DNA of 64,000 nt, from positions 434,001 to 498,000 of the forward strand of contig NZ_JAFFZW010000001.1 in the NCBI RefSeq assembly GCF_017826695.1, read 5' to 3'. Positions 1 to 8,211 of this stretch are shown here, in pieces (position 1 is the stretch's first letter; every line of letters begins with the position of its first letter). Source of the stretch: Pseudomonas alliivorans. Its GTDB lineage: Bacteria > Pseudomonadota > Gammaproteobacteria > Pseudomonadales > Pseudomonadaceae. A program made the position numbers and the translations under genes. Under the pieces are notes generated by a model, which was not told where the DNA came from, searched no databases, and saw only the letters and a program-made list of their open reading frames with translations.

Positions 1-1240
1 GGTGTGTGGCCTGCACACCACAGAGCGCAGGTGGATGAACCCAGCCGCCTTCCGGGTAAAACAGCCCGCCGCTGGCCAGTTGGATACCGCTGCGCGCTTC
101 TGCCGCAGACCGATCCAGCAGGTGCAGAAGCGATTCGGGAAAAGCCTCGGCCAGTTGTGCCTGACGTTTTGCTTCCTTGTCGTCGAAAGTCAGTTGCAGC
201 ACGCCGCAGTCGTCCCAGTCCACGTCACGCTGCAAGCGCTCAAGCAGACGCCGGGTATGCCCGAACCCGCTGAGAATCAATTGGGATAACGCCGTGCCGT
301 GCGCCGACAGTTTCAGGTACAGCACGCCCTGCGGGTTGCCGGACGCTTCCTGCGCTGGCGCGGCATGACGCTCCAGCAGGCTGACTTGCCAGCCTCTGTT
401 TGCCAGGCTCTCGGCCGTGGCGCAACCGGCCAGTCCGGCACCGATCACCAGGGCCTTGCGCTCACCTTGCAGGGCTGGCGGTCGGGCAAACCAGGGCCTG
501 GCGGCAGGCGCAGGCGCGACGTCTTCGGGCGGGGCGATGAACGCACCGCGCAGCACTTCCCATTTATGGCCGATGCCTGGCACGCGCTTCATCTTGAAAC
601 CCGCCGCGTTCAGCGCGCGGCGGACCCAGCCAGTGCTGGTGAACGTGCCGATGGTGGTTTCTGTCGTCGACAGCCGCGCCAGTTCTGCAAACAGCTCAGG
701 CGTCCACATTTCGGGGTTTTTCGCCGGCGCGAAACCATCAAGAAACCATGCATCGATCTGGCCGTCGAGTTGCGGCAGCATTTCCAGCGCATCGCCGATC
801 AACAGGGTCAGCGTGACCCGCCCGTGATCGAACACCAGGCGTTGGAAGCCCTCATGCACGGCGGCATACTGATCAAGCAAAGGCTCTGCGAACGCTGCAA
901 GCTCCGGCCACAAGGCCAGCGCACGTTGCAGGTCTGCACGGTTCAGCGGGTATTTCTCGACGCTGACGAACTGCAGCCTTGCACCGGGGCGGGCGCACTC
1001 ATCGAACAACTGCCAGGCGCAGAGGAAATTAAGGCCGGTGCCAAACCCGGTTTCGCCGATGATCAGCCGTCCGTCCTGCGGCAATTCCGTGAAGCGTCGG
1101 CGCAGGTCGTTCTGCACCAGAAACACATGGCGCGTCTCTTCAAGGCCGGATTCGGTGGAAAAGTACACATCGGAAAACGTACGCGAATGCGGATTGCCTT
1201 GTTCGTCCCAGTCGATCTGGGCGTGGCGGGTAATGGTCAT
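1..1240 (-). CDS. mnmC: MnmC, bifunctional tRNA wobble-uridine modification enzyme (5' part, cut by window edge)
   Basis: MnmC finishes the mnm5s2U modification at tRNA position 34. Its C-terminal FAD oxidoreductase removes the carboxymethyl group and its N-terminal SAM methyltransferase adds the methyl group. About 413 residues are visible, beginning MTITRHAQIDWDEQGNPHS, against roughly 660 in the family, so the 3' third lies outside the window. The methyltransferase glycine motif ETGFGTGLNFL sits near residue 60. After a linker the FAD Rossmann motif IGAGLAGCATAES follows near residue 270. I chose the ATG at 1240; upstream in-frame codons offer no better start. The gene is divergent from the polyphosphate kinase gene. 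The identification rests on motif order and is firm. Confidence 0.93.
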   Translation of the reverse strand, partial: MTITRHAQIDWDEQGNPHSRTFSDVYFSTESGLEETRHVFLVQNDLRRRFTELPQDGRLIIGETGFGTGLNFLCAWQLFDECARPGARLQFVSVEKYPLNRADLQRALALWPELAAFAEPLLDQYAAVHEGFQRLVFDHGRVTLTLLIGDALEMLPQLDGQIDAWFLDGFAPAKNPEMWTPELFAELARLSTTETTIGTFTSTGWVRRALNAAGFKMKRVPGIGHKWEVLRGAFIAPPEDVAPAPAARPWFARPPALQGERKALVIGAGLAGCATAESLANRGWQVSLLERHAAPAQEASGNPQGVLYLKLSAHGTALSQLILSGFGHTRRLLERLQRDVDWDDCGVLQLTFDDKEAKRQAQLAEAFPESLLHLLDRSAAEARSGIQLASGGLFYPEGGWVHPPALCGVQATH

Positions 1241-1391
1241 GTTCGGCTCAGCGGTGGCAATGGCCGCATTTTAGCCGTGTGTGCGGATAAAAGCGGTATT
1301 GCTGTTGTGCCGATTGACCCATGCGGGCATTCGGTGGTCACTATATGCATCTGGCCATCATCCTCAGGCCCCATCTCGAAGGGAGCAGTGC

Positions 1392-2888
1392 ATGTTTGAA
1401 TCCGCTGAAATCGGTCATGCCATCGACGACGAAACCTACGAGGCCGCCGTGCCAGCCTTGCGCGAGGCGCTGCTTGAGGCCCAATACGATCTGCATGAAC
1501 AGGCCGGACGTCAGGTGATCGTGCTGATCAATGGCATTGAAGGCGCGGGCAAGGGCGAGACCGTCAAGCTGCTCAACGAGTGGATGGACCCGCGCTATAT
1601 CGAAGTGCGCACCTTCGATCAACAGACGGACGAGGAACTGGCTCATCCCCCGGTCTGGCGCTACTGGCGGCAACTGCCCGCGAAGGGCCGCATGGGGATT
1701 TTCTTCGGCAACTGGTACAGCCAGATGTTGCAGGGCCGGGTGCATGGTCGCTTCAAGGACGCTGTGCTGGACCAGGCCATCAGCGGCGCCGAACGCTTGG
1801 AAAAGATGCTCTGCGATGAAGGCGCGGTGATCTTCAAATTCTGGTTTCACCTGTCCAAGAAACAGATGAAATTGCGCCTTAAAACCTTGAAGGACGACCC
1901 GCTGCACAGCTGGCGCATCAGCCCGCTGGACTGGCAGCAGTCCCGGACCTACGACAAGTTCGTGCGATTCGGCGAGCGTGTGCTGCGCCGCACCAGCCGC
2001 GAGTATGCGCCGTGGCACGTGATCGAAGGCGTCGACGCCAACTACCGCAGCCTGACGGTCGGGCGCTTGCTGCTCGAAGGCATGCAGGCGGCGCTGAACA
2101 AGACCGAACCTGAGGTCAAGTCGCAGAGCGCAGGCCCGCAGGCGAGCCACGACGAAGAGCTGACTCTGCTGGACAGCCTGGACCTGAGCCGCAGCCTGGA
2201 AAAGGATGATTACAAGGAGGCGCTGATCACCGAGCAGGCGCGCCTGTCCGGCAACCTGCGCGACAAACGCATGAAGCGTCATGCGCTGGTGGCGGTGTTC
2301 GAAGGCAATGATGCGGCCGGCAAGGGCGGGGCGATTCGCCGGGTCGCGGCGGCACTGGACCCGCGACAGTACGCCATCGTGCCGATTGCCGCGCCGACTC
2401 AGGACGAGCGCGCTCAGCCCTATCTGTGGCGATTCTGGCGACAGATTCCGGCGCGGGGCAAGTTCACCATTTTCGACCGCTCCTGGTACGGACGCGTGCT
2501 GGTGGAGCGGGTCGAAGGTTTCTGCAGTGAATCCGACTGGATGCGCGCCTATTCCGAAATCAATGACTTCGAAGAGCAGCTCACCGATTTCGGCATCGTA
2601 GTCGTGAAGTTCTGGCTGGCGATTGACGAGCAGACTCAGCTTGAACGTTTCGAGGAGCGCGAGCAGATCCCGTTCAAGCGTTACAAGATCACCGAAGACG
2701 ATTGGCGCAACCGCAAGAAGTGGCCGCAATACCGCCAGGCCGTCGGCGAGATGGTGGATCGTACCAGCACCGAAATCGCACCCTGGACGCTGGTTGAGGC
2801 CAATGACAAGCGTTGGGCGCGGGTCAAGGTGCTGCGTACCCTCAACGAAGCGCTGGAGGCTGCGTTCGCGAAGGACAAGAAGAAATAA
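1392..2888 (+). CDS. pap: polyphosphate:AMP phosphotransferase (two-domain PPK2)
   Basis: The 498-residue protein has two fused PPK2 domains, the architecture of the Pseudomonas enzyme that phosphorylates AMP to ADP with polyphosphate. Each half has a P-loop: GIEGAGKGE near residue 49 and GNDAAGKGG near residue 304. The second half carries the lid and catalytic motif FDRSWYGR. The first half reads FFGNWYSQ instead, lacking the Asp-Arg pair, so the C-terminal domain is probably the active one (inference). The ATG at 1392 follows GAAGGGAG at good spacing. Longer in-frame extensions upstream run through the divergent promoter region and were rejected. The gene converges on the secretion operon with a 27-nt gap. 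Confidence 0.92.
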   Translation: MFESAEIGHAIDDETYEAAVPALREALLEAQYDLHEQAGRQVIVLINGIEGAGKGETVKLLNEWMDPRYIEVRTFDQQTDEELAHPPVWRYWRQLPAKGRMGIFFGNWYSQMLQGRVHGRFKDAVLDQAISGAERLEKMLCDEGAVIFKFWFHLSKKQMKLRLKTLKDDPLHSWRISPLDWQQSRTYDKFVRFGERVLRRTSREYAPWHVIEGVDANYRSLTVGRLLLEGMQAALNKTEPEVKSQSAGPQASHDEELTLLDSLDLSRSLEKDDYKEALITEQARLSGNLRDKRMKRHALVAVFEGNDAAGKGGAIRRVAAALDPRQYAIVPIAAPTQDERAQPYLWRFWRQIPARGKFTIFDRSWYGRVLVERVEGFCSESDWMRAYSEINDFEEQLTDFGIVVVKFWLAIDEQTQLERFEEREQIPFKRYKITEDDWRNRKKWPQYRQAVGEMVDRTSTEIAPWTLVEANDKRWARVKVLRTLNEALEAAFAKDKKK

Positions 2889-2915
2889 CAACACCTCCAG
2901 CAAGCGTTGCCTGAC

Positions 2916-4244
2916 TCACCGTTCACGCAGCGCTTCGGCCCTGGCTTTGAGCACCGGCTTGAGCAGGTAATCCATCACGCTTTTCTCCCCGGTGATGATG
3001 TCTACGGTGGCGATCATGCCGGGGATGATCAGCAGCGGCTTGCTGTCGCTGCCCAGATGATTACTGTCGGTGCGCACCTGTATCAGGTAGAAGCTGTTGT
3101 CCTTGTCATCCGTGACGGTGTCGGCGCCGATCAGTTCCAGGCGTGCAGGCAGGCCGCCATACAGGGTGTAATCATACGCGCTGAACTTGACCATGGCCTT
3201 CTGGCCGGGGTGCAGGAACGCAACGTCCTGCGGGCGCACTTTCGCTTCGATCAACAGATTGTCTTCCAGGGGCACGATTTCCATCAGGTCGCTGCCGGGC
3301 TGAACCACGCCGCCGATGGTGTTGATCTTTAGGGTCTTGACGATGCCGCGTACCGGCGATACGACTGTCGTACGGCTCATGCGGTCGTCAATGGCAATGC
3401 GGCTGGCGCTGATTCGGGCCAGGTCGTTGCGCTTTTCGTTGAGCTCGCGCGCAGCATCGGCACGAAACCCGAGTTCCGATTCCTGCACCCGGCTCCTGAT
3501 TTCGCTGATTGCCGCCTCGGCCCTCGGGATCGCCAGGGTGTTGGCGTTCATCGAGCCGCGAATCTCCACTGCATTGCGTTTGAGGCGCAGGATTTCCACT
3601 GGCGATACGGCACCCGAACCGACCAGCGGTGCCGACATGTCCAGCTCCTGCTGAACCAGCGCCAGGCTGCTGCGAAACTGCTCCTGTTTGGAGCGGAACT
3701 CGGCCAGTTCCTGAGTCTTCTGACGCAGTTGCTCATTGAGTGTGCGTTGCTCGCTGGCCAGCTGCCGCTGTCGGGATTCATACAGCGCGTGCTCGTCGGC
3801 AGCCACTTGCGGGGCGCTGGACGTCACTTGCTCAGGCAGCGTGAGTGGGCGACCTTCGGCCTCGGCGGCCAGCCGTTCCACTTGCGCGGTCAGGGTCAGC
3901 CGGTCGACTTCGCTTTCGCTGCGGCTGGACATGAAGCGCGTGTCATCGAGGCGCAGCAGGGTGTCGCCTTTGTTCACCACCTGACCTTCGCGCACGAAAA
4001 TATCGGTCACGATCCCGCCTTCCAGGTTCTGGATGACCTGCACCTTGCTTGACGGAATGGCCTTGCCTTCGCTAGTGGTGACTTCTTCCAGCACCGCAAA
4101 TCCGGCCCACAGCAACGCGCTCAGCAGCAGTGCGGCGGTAACCCACACCGTCAGGCTCAGGGTGCGCGATGAGGGATCGGCCATCGCGGCAGATCCACAG
4201 GATAGGAACCTGTGTTCGATGTGACGGCTGCCGGACGTAGTCAT
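2916..4244 (-). CDS. type I secretion membrane-fusion protein, HlyD/LapC family
   Basis: This is the periplasmic adaptor that links the ABC exporter encoded just upstream to a TolC-like porin. The 442-residue protein has a short cytoplasmic N-terminus and one membrane segment (about residues 30-50, LSLTVWVTAALLLSALLWAG). A lipoyl-like half motif (VQVIQNLEGGIVTDIFVREG), a long alpha-helical hairpin and a C-terminal beta-barrel follow. The ATG at 4244 is 7 nt from AAGGAGG. An in-frame TTG two codons upstream lies too close to that site to be used. It is the last gene of a three-gene operon with the ABC protein and the porin, divergent from the adhesin they probably export. The closest named relative is LapC; I did not use the symbol because orthology is not proven. 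Confidence 0.9.
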   Translation of the reverse strand: MTTSGSRHIEHRFLSCGSAAMADPSSRTLSLTVWVTAALLLSALLWAGFAVLEEVTTSEGKAIPSSKVQVIQNLEGGIVTDIFVREGQVVNKGDTLLRLDDTRFMSSRSESEVDRLTLTAQVERLAAEAEGRPLTLPEQVTSSAPQVAADEHALYESRQRQLASEQRTLNEQLRQKTQELAEFRSKQEQFRSSLALVQQELDMSAPLVGSGAVSPVEILRLKRNAVEIRGSMNANTLAIPRAEAAISEIRSRVQESELGFRADAARELNEKRNDLARISASRIAIDDRMSRTTVVSPVRGIVKTLKINTIGGVVQPGSDLMEIVPLEDNLLIEAKVRPQDVAFLHPGQKAMVKFSAYDYTLYGGLPARLELIGADTVTDDKDNSFYLIQVRTDSNHLGSDSKPLLIIPGMIATVDIITGEKSVMDYLLKPVLKARAEALRER

Positions 4245-4256
4245 GAACAATCCTCC

Positions 4257-6422
4257 TTAAACGGGCGCCGGGCCGATCTGGCCCTCGCGCAGTGCTTCGA
4301 TGACAGCATCCTTCGGTCCGTCCGCAACCAGCTTGCCGTGGTCGAGCACCAGCAGGCGGTCGACCAGAGTCAGCATTGACAGGCGATGAGTGATCAGCAG
4401 CAGGGTCTTGCCGGGGATCAGACGGTGCAGGTGCTGGCGCAGGTGTTCTTCGCTGGCGTTGTCCATGTGGCTGGTGGGTTCGTCGAGCAGCAGAATGGGC
4501 GGGTCCAGCAGCAGTGCGCGAGCCAGCAACACGCTTTGTCGTTGCCCGCCCGAGAGCAACTGGCCGCGCTCGCCGACGGGCCTGTCGAAGCCGCGCGGAT
4601 GACGCAGCGCCAGCTCATCGACGCCGGTCATACGCGCCACGTCCAGCATGCGTGTGTCGCTGACCTGCCGTGCGCCCAGCAACAGGTTGTCGCGCAGGCT
4701 GCCCGCCAGCAGCGGCAGATCGTGAGCGACGTAACCGATCTGCTGGCGCAGTTCGCTGACGTCCAGTTGCTGCAGATCCAGGTTATCGACGAGTACCTGA
4801 CCTTCGTCCGGCGTGTGAAACCCCATCAGCAGACGCGCCAGTGTGCTTTTGCCCGAACCGCTGCGGCCGATGATGCCAACACGTTCTCCGGGTTTCAGAC
4901 TGAAACCAACCCCGTTCAGCGCTGTTGCGCCCTTGGGCTCATAGGCAAAACGCAGGTTGCTGACGGTCAACGCGCCCTTGAGCGGAGGCGTTTGCAATGG
5001 GTGTTTTTCCGGCTCGTGTTCCTGGGGCAAGGCCATCAACGCGTCAGTGCTCTTCATCGTCAGTTGCGCTTGCTGGTAACGGGTGATCAGACCCGCCACT
5101 TGCCCGAGTGGCGCCAGCACCCGACTCCCCAGCATATAAGTCGCCACCAGCGCGCCGACGCTCAGGTGTCCACCGATGATGCTGTAGACACCGGCGACCA
5201 GCGTGGCCATGCCACAGAACTGCTGCATGAACAGCGTGCCGTTGCCGGCGATTGCGGCGAGCTGGCGGGCGTGGCTGTCCAGCCGGGACAGGGCACCGTG
5301 GGTGCTTTCCCACTGATGCTGACGTTCGCTCTGGGCGTTGCAGGCCTTGAGCGTTTCCAGACCGCCCAGGGTTTCGATCAGCAGGGCCTGGCGCGCAGCA
5401 GCCAGGCTCAAACTCTTCTGTACCGTGTCACGCAGGCGAGCCTGGATCGCCCAGGCAAAGGCAACGGTCAGCGGAAAAGCCAGCAGCGGAATCAACACCA
5501 GCCAGCCGCCCAGCAGGCCAATGACGGCCAGCATCAGGATCGCGAAAGGCAGGTCGATCAGGCTGGTCAGGGTTACAGCGGTCAGAAACTCGCGCAGTCC
5601 CTGAAAATCATGAATGCTCTGAGCGAAGCCGCCGACCGTGGCCGGGCGCGCCTTGAGGTTCATGCCGATGATGCGCTCGAACAGCGTCGCAGAGAGGATC
5701 AGGTCAGTGTTGGCGCCTGCCTGATCCAGCAGCCGGGCGCGGATCAGGCGCAGGCCCATTTCAAACAGCGTGCCGATCAACAGACCGATGGCCAGCACCC
5801 AAAGGGTGGCGGTGGCCTGATTGGGGACCACGCGGTCATAGGTCTGCATGACGAACAGCGGCACCATCAGGCCGAGCACATTGATCAGCAGGCTGGCGAG
5901 GATCGCGTCGCCGTACAGTCTTCGGGACAGTCGCACGGTGTCGCGAAACCAGGAGGTCACTCTGGGCAACATGGGCGAGCGCAGTTGTTCCAGCTCGTGG
6001 CGCGGGCTGGCGAACAGCGCCTGGCCGGTGTAGCGCTGCGCCAGTTGCTCAGGCGCGACCCACTGCTCGCCGCTCTGGTTTTCCGAGGGCAGGATCAGCA
6101 GGCGGCCCGAGTCGTCACGACGCACCAGCACTGCGCAACGCTGGCCCTTCAGCAACAGCAGCACGGGCAGGTTCAATGCGTCGATGTGTTCCAGATCGCG
6201 ACGCAGCCAGCGCGCCTGCAGACCGGCACGGGCAGCGGCGCGTGGCATCAGCGAAGGTTCCAGCCGCTGATTGCTCATCGGCAGGCCTGTACTCAGGCTG
6301 GTGCGACTGTGGGTGCGGCCATGCAATCGACAGAGCATCATCAGGCCGTCGAGCAACGGGTCTTCGACATCGGTGAGCGATGCTTCATGAGCATCGGCGT
6401 CAGGCATGTTCAGACTGTTCAA
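4257..6422 (-). CDS. type I secretion ABC exporter with C39-like domain (LapB family)
   Basis: This is the inner-membrane ATPase/permease of a type I system, 721 residues. The N-terminal ~130 residues form a peptidase-C39-like domain without the usual catalytic cysteine motif, as in exporters that bind but do not cleave RTX substrates. Membrane segments fill about residues 160-430. The nucleotide-binding domain has Walker A GRSGSGKST near 520, signature LSGGQRQ near 626, Walker B ILLLDEPTSHMD near 645 and the H-loop LITHRLS near 680. GGGAG lies 7 nt before the TTG at 6422. The first ATG (6407) has no such site, so the TTG start is preferred. Gaps of 12-21 nt to both neighbours indicate one operon. 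Confidence 0.9.
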   Translation of the reverse strand: MNSLNMPDADAHEASLTDVEDPLLDGLMMLCRLHGRTHSRTSLSTGLPMSNQRLEPSLMPRAAARAGLQARWLRRDLEHIDALNLPVLLLLKGQRCAVLVRRDDSGRLLILPSENQSGEQWVAPEQLAQRYTGQALFASPRHELEQLRSPMLPRVTSWFRDTVRLSRRLYGDAILASLLINVLGLMVPLFVMQTYDRVVPNQATATLWVLAIGLLIGTLFEMGLRLIRARLLDQAGANTDLILSATLFERIIGMNLKARPATVGGFAQSIHDFQGLREFLTAVTLTSLIDLPFAILMLAVIGLLGGWLVLIPLLAFPLTVAFAWAIQARLRDTVQKSLSLAAARQALLIETLGGLETLKACNAQSERQHQWESTHGALSRLDSHARQLAAIAGNGTLFMQQFCGMATLVAGVYSIIGGHLSVGALVATYMLGSRVLAPLGQVAGLITRYQQAQLTMKSTDALMALPQEHEPEKHPLQTPPLKGALTVSNLRFAYEPKGATALNGVGFSLKPGERVGIIGRSGSGKSTLARLLMGFHTPDEGQVLVDNLDLQQLDVSELRQQIGYVAHDLPLLAGSLRDNLLLGARQVSDTRMLDVARMTGVDELALRHPRGFDRPVGERGQLLSGGQRQSVLLARALLLDPPILLLDEPTSHMDNASEEHLRQHLHRLIPGKTLLLITHRLSMLTLVDRLLVLDHGKLVADGPKDAVIEALREGQIGPAPV

Positions 6423-6443
6423 AAGCGTGCTCCCGGTCGCGGC

Positions 6444-7799
6444 TTATTTGAGTTCGGGCAGACGGGCTTCGCTCTGCACTTCGTTCAGCGCCACCGCTTC
6501 GGCAGGCAGGACCACGCGCTGTTTGCGCAGCAGCTCACCCTCGCTGGCCAGCACCCGGTACATGGCCAGCTCCTCGGTGTAACGCACTTCGGTGTAGCGA
6601 CGGCTGGCGTTGTACAGCTCGTTCTCGCTGTCCAGCAGATCCAGCAGGCTGCGCTGTCCCAGACCGAACTGATCCTGATAGGCCGTGCGGACACGGGTGG
6701 TCGATTCGACATATTCCCGGGCAATCGGCGTTTGCTCGCGGGCGTTGCTCATGGCATTCCAGGCCAGCGACATGTTCTCGTTGAGCATACGCAGGGCGTT
6801 GTTGCGAATGTCCATCGCCTGGCCGGTCTTGTGTGCGTTGGAGCGCATGCGCGCCTTGTCGCGATTGCCATTGAACAGGTTGTAATTCATCACCACGGCG
6901 GCACGAAATTCGTTGTCGTGGCCGCGCTCGCCCTGCAGGTTGTCATTGGCACCGACGGCGAGTTCGGCGTCGAAGCGCGGATAGAAGGGGGCCTTGGCAA
7001 TTTCATAATGTTTTTCGGCCGCCTGCACATCGGCCTGGGCCGACTTCAGGTAAGGGTTGTTGAGCAACATGCTCTGCTGCGCATCACTCAGGCTCAGCGG
7101 TACTTCGCCCCTGATCGACGGTGGCGACTCCAACTCGTCCGGCAGGCGCCCCACGGCGCTCTCGAAGTTGGCTTCAGCGTCTGCCAGGTCCACCTGTGCG
7201 GTGTGGAAGTTGTTCTGCGCCAGGGCGCGGCGTGCCAGCGACTGGTCGCGGTCGGCCAGGCTGCCGACGCCTCGCTCGCTGCGCAGGCTGATCTGGTCAT
7301 TGATACGCAGGTGCGCCTGCAGGTTGTTTTTTGCCAGCGTCAGCAACTCGCGACGCTTGAGCACTTCCAGGTACACCTCGACAGCGCGCAAGGCCAGGCT
7401 TTGGGACGTTCCCTGTACGTAATACGCCCGTGAGTTGACCACCGCTTCTGTGCGTCCGACTTCGTTGGGCGTGTTGAAACCATCGAACAGCAACTGACGC
7501 AGGCGCAGTTCCGACTGGGTGTACGTCAGGGCTTCGGTATTGTGCCCATAGAGTGCGCGTGTGCTGGGGCTGTCGTTCTTCTGTCTGCCGTAGGCGGCAA
7601 TGGCGTCAACCACTGGCAGATAGCCGCCTTTGGCCACATTCAGCTCTTCATTGGCTGACAGGCGTTCATGTTTGCCTGCCTGTATTTCAGGGTGAGTGTC
7701 GAGGGTGCTCTGAATCGCCTCGGTCAATGAGATGGCTTGCGCTTGCGCACAGGCCACTGCCAGGACAACAGCACTGTAAAGCGGGGTCAAATCGCGCAT
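6444..7799 (-). CDS. TolC-family outer-membrane channel of the type I system (LapE-like)
   Basis: This is the outer-membrane and periplasmic exit duct of the exporter, 451 residues from the ATG at 7799. That start gives a clean signal peptide, MRDLTPLYSAVVLAVACAQAQA, cleaved before ISLTEAI. AGGGAG lies about 9 nt upstream. A longer start at 7835 (MAIRNHLREKTS prefix) is possible but would give an unusually long signal n-region. The mature protein shows the duplicated alpha-helical TolC pattern, including SELRLRQLLFDG in the first half and RSLLDLLDSENELYNA near the end. It is the first gene of the operon, with the ABC exporter 21 nt downstream, and it faces the adhesin gene across a 412-nt gap. 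Confidence 0.9.
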   Translation of the reverse strand: MRDLTPLYSAVVLAVACAQAQAISLTEAIQSTLDTHPEIQAGKHERLSANEELNVAKGGYLPVVDAIAAYGRQKNDSPSTRALYGHNTEALTYTQSELRLRQLLFDGFNTPNEVGRTEAVVNSRAYYVQGTSQSLALRAVEVYLEVLKRRELLTLAKNNLQAHLRINDQISLRSERGVGSLADRDQSLARRALAQNNFHTAQVDLADAEANFESAVGRLPDELESPPSIRGEVPLSLSDAQQSMLLNNPYLKSAQADVQAAEKHYEIAKAPFYPRFDAELAVGANDNLQGERGHDNEFRAAVVMNYNLFNGNRDKARMRSNAHKTGQAMDIRNNALRMLNENMSLAWNAMSNAREQTPIAREYVESTTRVRTAYQDQFGLGQRSLLDLLDSENELYNASRRYTEVRYTEELAMYRVLASEGELLRKQRVVLPAEAVALNEVQSEARLPELK

Positions 7800-8211
7800 G
7801 GAGGTCTTCTCCCTGAGATGGTTCCTGATCGCCATAAAAATGACGATCCTGTGATGTCAGCCGTATCAGGCGTGTAACAACACAGCTAAGAACAACTTTG
7901 AGAAAACCTCAGACGCTTTTTTCATAGGGCTTATGCCAAAAAAAACTTATGCGGTTTTTTGATTTCGAGCGATGGTTATTTGCCTGAAAATCGAAATTTC
8001 AAGCGTTTATGAATATCGATCAGCAAATGGACGGTACATGACGAAATATTGTCAGGCCTCTTTTTGCCCATGATGCAGGTCCGACCAGCCAGAACGAATC
8101 GGGTGTCGGTATTTTGACGATCATTTTTTTTCAGCACCGAGGCGCGCGTACTGAAGTCGAACGTGTTGCCAGGCAGTGACAGCGCTGATCATCACGACAG
8201 TGGAGAAGCCC
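7800..8211. promoter_or_regulatory. divergent control region between secretion operon and adhesin gene
   Basis: This gap of about 410 bases is clearly more AT-rich than its surroundings, holds no credible gene and must carry both divergent promoters. Visible elements are a direct repeat CTTATGC at 7930-7936 and 7946-7952 (16-bp period), and an inverted repeat ATTTCGA (7962-7968) / TCGAAAT (7991-7997). There are also A/T tracts around 7937-7960 and 8124-8131. I do not see a match to the FleQ box GTCAATAAATTGAC known from lapA promoters. Confidence 0.5.

Noticed and set aside
1341..2903. Long minus-strand open frame opposite the polyphosphate kinase gene
   Set aside because: The plus strand encodes a complete PPK2 tandem with a good start; the opposite frame has no motif.
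4386..7433. Very long plus-strand open frame (about 1000 codons) across the secretion operon
   Set aside because: It is antisense to the ABC exporter and porin genes, whose proteins show clear domains. The plus-strand translation is Gln/Arg/His-rich without any family motif.
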